This document shows, one piece after another, positions 15,569-19,975 of a stretch of DNA of 19,975 nt (positions within the stretch are counted from its first letter, which is position 1; every line of letters begins with the position of its first letter). The notes under the pieces were generated by a model that made no database searches, had not been told where the DNA came from, and worked only from the letters and a program-made list of their open reading frames with translations. Made by a program: the position numbers and the translations under genes. This stretch comes from Sutterella sp. (GTDB taxonomy: Bacteria; Pseudomonadota; Gammaproteobacteria; Burkholderiales; Burkholderiaceae_F), in contig DXSO01000010.1 of assembly GCA_019410445.1 (NCBI GenBank), positions 1 to 19,975 on the forward strand. The letters run 5' to 3'.

Positions 15569-15645
15569 GAAATCAAAGCACAAACAGCGCAAAGCCGATT
15601 TAGAGCCAAACGCCGTTTGTGCCACTGTTTCAACTGATCTTTTCT

Positions 15646-16227
15646 TTAAAGCTCAAAAAGCTCAGCAAGTTCGGCCGTCGTGAGATTCTCATCAAACGGC
15701 ACATATTCACCCTTGGAATTAAGGTACACGCCATACGGAACTGCACGGCAGCCACTGCGACGATGCAACTTGGTGTTGATCCAGACCTTATTGCGCAACT
15801 CATAGGGCAAGTCTGCTCCTTCGTAGCGCAAACCACGGAAATCCGCATCACGGAAGTGCTCGTGATGACGAACAAGCGCAGCATACGGATCCTTGGAACC
15901 GAGAATCAACGCTCCCTGCGGTTCACAATGCGGATTAAGCAGTGCTATCGGATAGTACATAACAGCAATTCGATCCTGCAAAGGCATGATGCGATCCATC
16001 AGGCGGATGCAATCCGGACATTGCGTATCAAAGAAGACATGCGCGGTCTTTTTTACATCGGCCGGCGTCGCCGAACGGAACCCGCAACCATCCTTGATCA
16101 TCGTTTCATACATTTTTTTGCCGTCCCATCCCTGCGGGACTTTTGCTGGTTTGGCATGCGCCGTTGCACTGAAGGCCAAAACAGAGGCTGCCAATCCGAG
16201 AGCGCCGCGACGCGTCAGTTTAGTCAT
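15646..16227 (-). CDS. Exported DsbC/thioredoxin-fold protein with CPDC active site
   Basis: This 193-residue protein is probably a periplasmic thiol:disulfide oxidoreductase or isomerase. The N-terminus has a twin-arginine-type signal (KLTRRGALGLAAS) ending at AHA (residue 25). HVFFDTQCPDC (63-73) is the thioredoxin-fold strand leading to the redox pair C70-x-x-C73. RAVPYGVYLNSKG (161-173) supplies the cis-Pro (P164) expected opposite the active site. The middle helical part (91-145) resembles DsbC/DsbG catalytic domains, but the N-terminal dimerisation domain of DsbC is largely missing. Further cysteines occur at 48, 101 and 160. The start at 16227 follows AGGAG by 8 bases; 13 more upstream codons are open but unlikely. 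It diverges from the marR gene and precedes the repeat-protein gene. Confidence 0.78.
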   Translation of the reverse strand: MTKLTRRGALGLAASVLAFSATAHAKPAKVPQGWDGKKMYETMIKDGCGFRSATPADVKKTAHVFFDTQCPDCIRLMDRIMPLQDRIAVMYYPIALLNPHCEPQGALILGSKDPYAALVRHHEHFRDADFRGLRYEGADLPYELRNKVWINTKLHRRSGCRAVPYGVYLNSKGEYVPFDENLTTAELAELFEL

Positions 16228-16386
16228 GGGTTCTACTCCTTTGAACTCTGAACTGCGTGGATGCACCAGAGCTTTCCTATAAGACTAATTGGGATTATGG
16301 CGCATCCTGCCGCTGCCCGCGCTTAAGAACTTTCTCGAAATATTCTCAGTGCGATTGCATTTATCCGATCATCAGTCCATGATATT

Positions 16387-16413
16387 TATAATTAGCCGTC
16401 AAATTATTTTGAG
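16387..16413 (+). promoter_or_regulatory. Candidate marR promoter -10 and operator-like palindrome
   Basis: TATAAT (16387-16392) is a perfect -10 hexamer 28 bases before ATG 16421; the -35 match is poor. TCAAA-N4-TTTGA at 16399-16412 is a short palindrome near the predicted transcription start, a common place for MarR autoregulation. The 193-base divergent gap to the DsbC-like gene has no other clear signal that I can see. Confidence 0.4.
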
Positions 16414-16420
16414 ACTTTCC

Positions 16421-16924
16421 ATGAAACAGCTGCAACGCCTTACGACAATTCGGGAAAATTTATTAAACATTCATCCTCGGCAACTTAATCCATCGGAAAT
16501 CACGGCCTTGGATTTATTACTGCACCTGACGTTTGCGGCCGATGCCGTGCGCGACAAGGTTTACCGTCCTATTCAAGACGTCGGGCTATCCGAAGCCAAA
16601 CTGCTGTTGCTTGCCACGCTCAAAAAAGCCGGCGGTTCAATGTCTCTCGGCATGCTGGCTCGTCAGCTTGGCGTGACAGACGCCACCACTTCTATCATGC
16701 TCAGTCGCATGCTCAAGGAATCCGACCCATTGGTTCAACGGAGTATCAATCCAATGGATCGACGGGCAGTGACATTGAGTCTCACCGATAAAGGCGAAGA
16801 AACCCTCCGTACTGCCTTACCGAACTATTTCAAGCAAATTGCCGACTTTTCCGAAACATTGACGCAAGCGGAACAATTGCTGTTGATCGGACTGCTTCAA
16901 AAACTTCTCAAGCCTGCCGCATAA
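16421..16924 (+). CDS. MarR-family transcriptional regulator
   Basis: This 167-residue winged-helix regulator has an N-terminal dimerisation helix region (about 24-50), then LSEAKLLLLATLKKAGG (56-72). The helix-turn-helix is SLGMLARQLGVTDATTSIMLSRML (75-98), and the wing is VQRSINPMDRRAVTLSLTDKG (105-125), with the DRR signature of MarR proteins. A C-terminal dimerisation helix follows. The ligand is unknown. The frame is open upstream to ATG 16379 and ATG 16289, but a TATAAT at 16387 and the family start favour 16421; the Shine-Dalgarno sequence is weak, so the start is uncertain. It diverges from the DsbC-like gene, its most likely target along with itself. The molybdoenzyme operon converges on it from the other side. 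Confidence 0.88.
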   Translation: MKQLQRLTTIRENLLNIHPRQLNPSEITALDLLLHLTFAADAVRDKVYRPIQDVGLSEAKLLLLATLKKAGGSMSLGMLARQLGVTDATTSIMLSRMLKESDPLVQRSINPMDRRAVTLSLTDKGEETLRTALPNYFKQIADFSETLTQAEQLLLIGLLQKLLKPAA

Positions 16925-16927
16925 CAC

Positions 16928-16980
16928 AACGGCGAAACGCCCCACCGAAAAACGGTTTGGCATCTCGCCGTTTATTTGTG
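16928..16980 (+). terminator. Probable terminator after marR
   Basis: AACGGCGA (16928-16935) pairs with TCGCCGTT (16965-16972), enclosing a smaller hairpin with a CCG-AAAAA-CGG core (16945-16955). TTTATTTG follows the stem. The element starts 3 bases after the marR stop, so its place fits a terminator although the T-tract is interrupted. Confidence 0.45.
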
Positions 16981-17008
16981 TCGGGAACCCAGTCTAAGTT
17001 TCCGACAC
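16978..17008 (-). terminator. Hairpin after the NrfD-type gene
   Basis: GTGTCGGGAAC (16978-16988) and GTTTCCGACAC (16998-17008) form an 11-pair stem with one G-T pair and a 9-base loop, about 20 bases past the end of the - strand operon. No T-run follows on the - strand. It may be a factor-dependent end or a 3' stabiliser of the mRNA. Confidence 0.4.
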
Positions 17009-17028
17009 ACGGTCAACAACCTTTGGCT

Positions 17029-17907
17029 TTAGAAAAAGAGCGGTTCGTAGTAACCGGCAAAGAGCACGCTGGCTCGCAGCATCAACGCACCGGCCAAACC
17101 CAATACGGCAGATACGGCCAAAGCAGCGTGCTTACGGGTCACAAGATTGATCGACAACGGAATAATCGAGCCGAAAACCACAACACCGAGCCAGAACATC
17201 AGAGAATACGGACCGTCAATCATGGATTCGGCGCCCACTCGAGCCGCAGCCGACGCAGAGCTCAATGCCACATGCACGAATGCGAAGATGGTAAAGAGTT
17301 CTGCTGCTTCCGTCCACAGTGCAGTGCGGCGACTCCAACGAACCTTTTCAGCAGGGATCTGTCCGGCAACCATCATCAGCTCAATCGAGCTAATCGCACT
17401 TGCCATACCGGACATGATCCACAGCAGCGGAATCAGTGCCGTATTCCACAGAGTGACACCGACAGCCTGCGTGAGCAAAAAGCCCGAGTAGATCGTCACC
17501 ACAACACCAAGAGCCATGGCCATACGATTGAATCCATCGCCCAGAACCAGGTTCTTGCAGCTCTTGAATACGCCGGCTAACGCCAGAGCATAAAACACCG
17601 TAACGCAGCACTGCAGCGTCAGCAAGAGCATACCGATCATCATCCAGCTGCCAAAGTTGAAGCTGAAATTCGTCAACGTATGCCAGGCAGCCATCGGCAG
17701 GTTCGTCAGACGAGCCAAGTGGCTCACGACCAAAAGCGTACCCAGAATGCTTGCTGCTGCACACAGATACACCAACGCCTTTTCACGCACCCATCCGTTC
17801 AGGAACATTCCCATCCCGGACAAGCCGATGAACCAAAGAAAGAAGGCAATCGACCAACCCCAATTCGCGGACTGAAGCTGCATCGTGAGATTTGTGAATT
17901 CCATCAT
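17029..17907 (-). CDS. NrfD/PsrC-type membrane anchor subunit
   Basis: This 292-residue integral membrane protein of the NrfD/PsrC family anchors the molybdoenzyme and ferredoxin subunits and exchanges electrons with the quinone pool. About eight hydrophobic helices are visible (near 17-36, 44-60, 84-112, 129-150, 155-180, 201-222, 232-255 and 262-285). The first contains the family-like WGWSIAFFLWFIGLSGMG. No heme or cluster motif is present, as expected. Length is above the 250-residue PsrC type and near DmsC size, so the family assignment rests on the sequence pattern rather than length. The ATG overlaps the stop of the ferredoxin gene by 4 bases (a second ATG follows at once). It is the last gene of the operon. 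Confidence 0.88.
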   Translation of the reverse strand: MMEFTNLTMQLQSANWGWSIAFFLWFIGLSGMGMFLNGWVREKALVYLCAAASILGTLLVVSHLARLTNLPMAAWHTLTNFSFNFGSWMMIGMLLLTLQCCVTVFYALALAGVFKSCKNLVLGDGFNRMAMALGVVVTIYSGFLLTQAVGVTLWNTALIPLLWIMSGMASAISSIELMMVAGQIPAEKVRWSRRTALWTEAAELFTIFAFVHVALSSASAAARVGAESMIDGPYSLMFWLGVVVFGSIIPLSINLVTRKHAALAVSAVLGLAGALMLRASVLFAGYYEPLFF

Positions 17908-18479
17908 TTCTGCACCACCACGAAAAAGTTAGGTTTCGTTCCATGAGACTCAAGAAGTTTTTGAGTCTTGGCAACACTGATCTTGCGAGAAATGTCGCTG
18001 TCGGGATCATTGATATCGCCGAACAGACGTGCCGATACGGGGCAGGCACTCACACAAGCCGGCTGCAACCCGTCCTCAATGCGCTCCAGGCAGCCGCTGC
18101 CCATGCACTTGGACGGCAAACCGGTGATCGGATGCGACCACCGTGCATCGTATGGACACGATGCAATACAGTAATTGCAGCCGATGCAGCGTTTGGGATC
18201 GTTGCGCACCAACCCGTTTTCATCGTAGTAGTTAGCTCCAAAAGGACACGTCTTTACGCACGGAGCATCCGAGCACTGTTGACACTGCACGAGAAGCTGA
18301 ACCGGTCGTTTGGCCAGATTAGCCGTATAGCGACGGATATTGGACGCCAACCAATTTTTGCCTTCAACATGCCGCCCGACCATTTCGGGATAGTTCGTTT
18401 CCACGCAACTCACGATACAGGCCTGGCAGCCGATGCATTTCGTCGCATCAAAAAGATGCGCAAGTTGTTTTTTCGCCAT
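17904..18479 (-). CDS. Four-cluster ferredoxin subunit of a molybdoenzyme (PsrB/DmsB/TtrB-like)
   Basis: This 191-residue electron-transfer subunit carries four [4Fe-4S] sites: C15/18/21/25, C66/69/74/78 (CQQCSDAPCVKTCP), C98/101/104/108 (CIGCNYCIASCP), and C125/130/142/146. It links the molybdopterin subunit to the NrfD-type anchor. The fourth site begins CMGSGC, with four residues between the first two cysteines instead of the more common two; all four ligands are still present. There is no signal peptide of its own, as in related subunits that ride out with a Tat-exported partner or stay cytoplasmic. AAGGAG lies 7 bases before the ATG at 18479, overlapping the stop region of the upstream catalytic gene. 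Confidence 0.93.
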   Translation of the reverse strand: MAKKQLAHLFDATKCIGCQACIVSCVETNYPEMVGRHVEGKNWLASNIRRYTANLAKRPVQLLVQCQQCSDAPCVKTCPFGANYYDENGLVRNDPKRCIGCNYCIASCPYDARWSHPITGLPSKCMGSGCLERIEDGLQPACVSACPVSARLFGDINDPDSDISRKISVAKTQKLLESHGTKPNFFVVVQK

Positions 18480-18490
18480 CTTTCGACTCC

Positions 18491-19975
18491 TTACACGCGC
18501 TTGATGCGAACGGTAACGTTGTTACTCATGTTCCCGCAGGCAACCTGGCTCTTGCCAGTGGCAAACCAGTTTGTATTGACACCTTCGCGAACCCATTCGT
18601 ATTCAGGCAGGAGTTTTTTGGTTCGAACACCGCCCGAGAAGCCGTAAGCAAAGAGCGAACCGGCAATCACGCGATTTGTGACCGTGACCTTTGCTTGTCC
18701 CTTCACCGGAAGGTCGATGCCTTCGAGTTCAATCATGTCGCCCGTTTGAATTCCCAAACGCTCGGCATCCAGAGGATTCATCCAAATCGTTCGATCACCG
18801 GTAAATCGCGTCGGATACGTAAAGAGCGTTACACCGCAACACGACGCTGAATCTTTACCAGAGGCAATCACAAATTCGTTGCTTGCAGGCTTCGGATGCG
18901 TATAAGCAGGCGTGGGGTAATACTCCGGCATCGGGCTAATGCCTTTGGCCGATGGTTGGTACACCGCATAGAAACTGATGATTTCACCCTTGCCCGTAGG
19001 TGTCGTAAAGGGCTGCTTGTACGGAATCTGATCGTACTTCTTGGTCGCAACAAGTGAATACCCCTTCTCTTCAACTTCTGCGGCAATGCGATCACCCTCA
19101 CCCGGTTTGGCTTTATTTTTATTGGCAATGAACTTCTTCCAAGCTCCATCAACGAGCTGCTCATTGAACCACTTCTTCCAGCCAGCGCGGTCCTTGATTT
19201 CTTCGTTATATCCCAAACGGGCGGCCAAGGCAGGATCCATACGACGCAAAATTTCGCAGAACTGCCAAATGTCGTGACGGGCTTCAACACCTTCGGGCGG
19301 ATCAATTAATGCGTCAGACTTATGCGCCCAACCGTCGCGAGCATAGTTCACACCCAAATATTCATGATTTTCCAGGAAGAACGTACTCGGCAAAACATAA
19401 TCGGCCCAGTCGTTGGACTCTTGGGGAAGAATATCCTGACTCACGATCAGTTCCATAGCCTTGAAGCCTTCGATCAAACGAGCCGAATTGGCTTCTCGAT
19501 GGAACATGGAGCACCCCGTCATGATCAAAGCACGCACAGGATACGGTTTGCCGGTTTTTGCCGCTTCCAGAGCCGGCCACAACGTGCCAATGCCCTCTGG
19601 GTAAAAGAGCTTGTCCAGCGGCTTCCCGGGCTTGATTTCCCAAGTCACTCCCGTTGGACCCGTGCACTTAGTACCTGCCTTCTTAACACCAGGCCCGCCG
19701 ACCCCGGCTCCCTGCGTCACAATGAAACCGCCCTTGCGATCCATTTGACCGGTAAAGAGGTTGATCAAGCTCATCAGCTCATAGCATTCAACATCATTGC
19801 CGTTACGAGATGAGTACCACCCGTCATCACACACACCGCCGAGATTGAAGAAGTCTCGAGCCGTTTCAATAATGCGTTTGGCAGGAATACCCGTTGTCTT
19901 TGCCACAAATTCAGGCGTGTATTTGGCATTGGCTTGCTTGAATGCCTCAAATACCGTACGAGCGTGCACTCGAGT
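18491..19975 (-). CDS. Molybdopterin oxidoreductase catalytic subunit (DMSO reductase family), 5' end off window
   Basis: Only the C-terminal 494 or so residues are present; the frame runs open through the right edge, so the N-terminal signal, iron-sulfur motif and Mo ligand are not visible. What remains is typical of the DMSO reductase superfamily. YTPEFVAKTTGIPAKRI and GNDVECYELMSLINLFTGQMDRKGG lead the visible part. RALIMTGCSMFHREAN and SQDILPQESNDWADYVLPSTFFLENHE-type cofactor contacts follow, then the C-terminal domain with MNPLDAERLGIQTGDMIELEG. With the ferredoxin and NrfD genes after it, this is an A-B-C complex of the PsrA/PhsA/TtrA/ArrA kind. The substrate (polysulfide, thiosulfate, tetrathionate, arsenate or other) cannot be assigned from this half. 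A GTG at 19969 is in frame but is not the start. Confidence 0.9.
   Translation of the reverse strand, partial: TRVHARTVFEAFKQANAKYTPEFVAKTTGIPAKRIIETARDFFNLGGVCDDGWYSSRNGNDVECYELMSLINLFTGQMDRKGGFIVTQGAGVGGPGVKKAGTKCTGPTGVTWEIKPGKPLDKLFYPEGIGTLWPALEAAKTGKPYPVRALIMTGCSMFHREANSARLIEGFKAMELIVSQDILPQESNDWADYVLPSTFFLENHEYLGVNYARDGWAHKSDALIDPPEGVEARHDIWQFCEILRRMDPALAARLGYNEEIKDRAGWKKWFNEQLVDGAWKKFIANKNKAKPGEGDRIAAEVEEKGYSLVATKKYDQIPYKQPFTTPTGKGEIISFYAVYQPSAKGISPMPEYYPTPAYTHPKPASNEFVIASGKDSASCCGVTLFTYPTRFTGDRTIWMNPLDAERLGIQTGDMIELEGIDLPVKGQAKVTVTNRVIAGSLFAYGFSGGVRTKKLLPEYEWVREGVNTNWFATGKSQVACGNMSNNVTVRIKRV

Noticed and set aside
15156..15683. A 175-residue open frame on the + strand over the tandem repeats
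   Set aside because: It is the antisense reading of the repeat array, so its apparent periodicity is inherited. The opposite strand has the signal peptide and strong ribosome site.
17943..18647. A 234-residue open frame on the + strand opposite the ferredoxin gene
   Set aside because: The opposite strand encodes four intact iron-sulfur motifs; this frame is their complement.

Overview
This window looks like chromosomal DNA from an anaerobically respiring betaproteobacterium, most plausibly of the gut-associated Sutterellaceae type. That placement is an inference. It rests on the engB(yihA)-hemB adjacency common in betaproteobacteria, moderate base composition, and dense use of molybdoenzyme/iron-sulfur respiratory modules. 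There are 18 protein-coding genes, one cut by the right edge. I saw no rRNA, tRNA, CRISPR array, insertion sequence or phage gene, and no gene-free stretch over 200 bases.

Left part (48-5354, + strand): a periplasmic nitrate reductase cluster in the order napD-napA-napG-napH-napB. NapA is the Mo-bisMGD/[4Fe-4S] catalytic subunit and NapB its diheme electron donor. NapG/NapH form the membrane-bound quinol dehydrogenase branch, and NapD is the Tat-proofreading chaperone. No napC lies between napD and napB, so electrons should flow quinol > NapH > NapG > NapB > NapA. NapA is the long (913 aa) form resembling Campylobacter/Wolinella NapA more than the roughly 830 aa enterobacterial form, and NapB carries a lipobox.

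Middle part (5499-15159, + strand): housekeeping genes mnmA (tRNA 2-thiolation), engB/yihA (ribosome-assembly GTPase) and hemB (heme synthesis, ending at a strong intrinsic terminator at 8399-8441). Then come an exported NAPE-PLD-like metallo-beta-lactamase-fold hydrolase, the sbcD-sbcC nuclease operon (SbcC is 1226 aa) and a CYTH-domain phosphatase-type protein.

Right part (15166-19975): on the - strand, a small secreted protein made of six perfect-length 17-residue Tyr/Gly/Arg repeats lies downstream of a Tat-type DsbC-like thiol oxidoreductase. A MarR-family regulator diverges from the oxidoreductase on the + strand. Convergent to marR is a three-gene molybdoenzyme operon on the - strand: catalytic subunit (5' end off the window), four-cluster ferredoxin subunit, and NrfD-type membrane anchor. 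This is a PsrABC/PhsABC/TtrABC-like complex whose substrate (sulfur oxyanion, polysulfide or other) cannot be read from the sequence.

The least explained parts are the 6 x 17-residue repeat protein and its pairing with the Tat thiol oxidoreductase and MarR gene, the lipoprotein NapB in a NapC-less nap cluster, and several intercistronic inverted repeats. I do not see convincing evidence for a wholly new multi-gene system.
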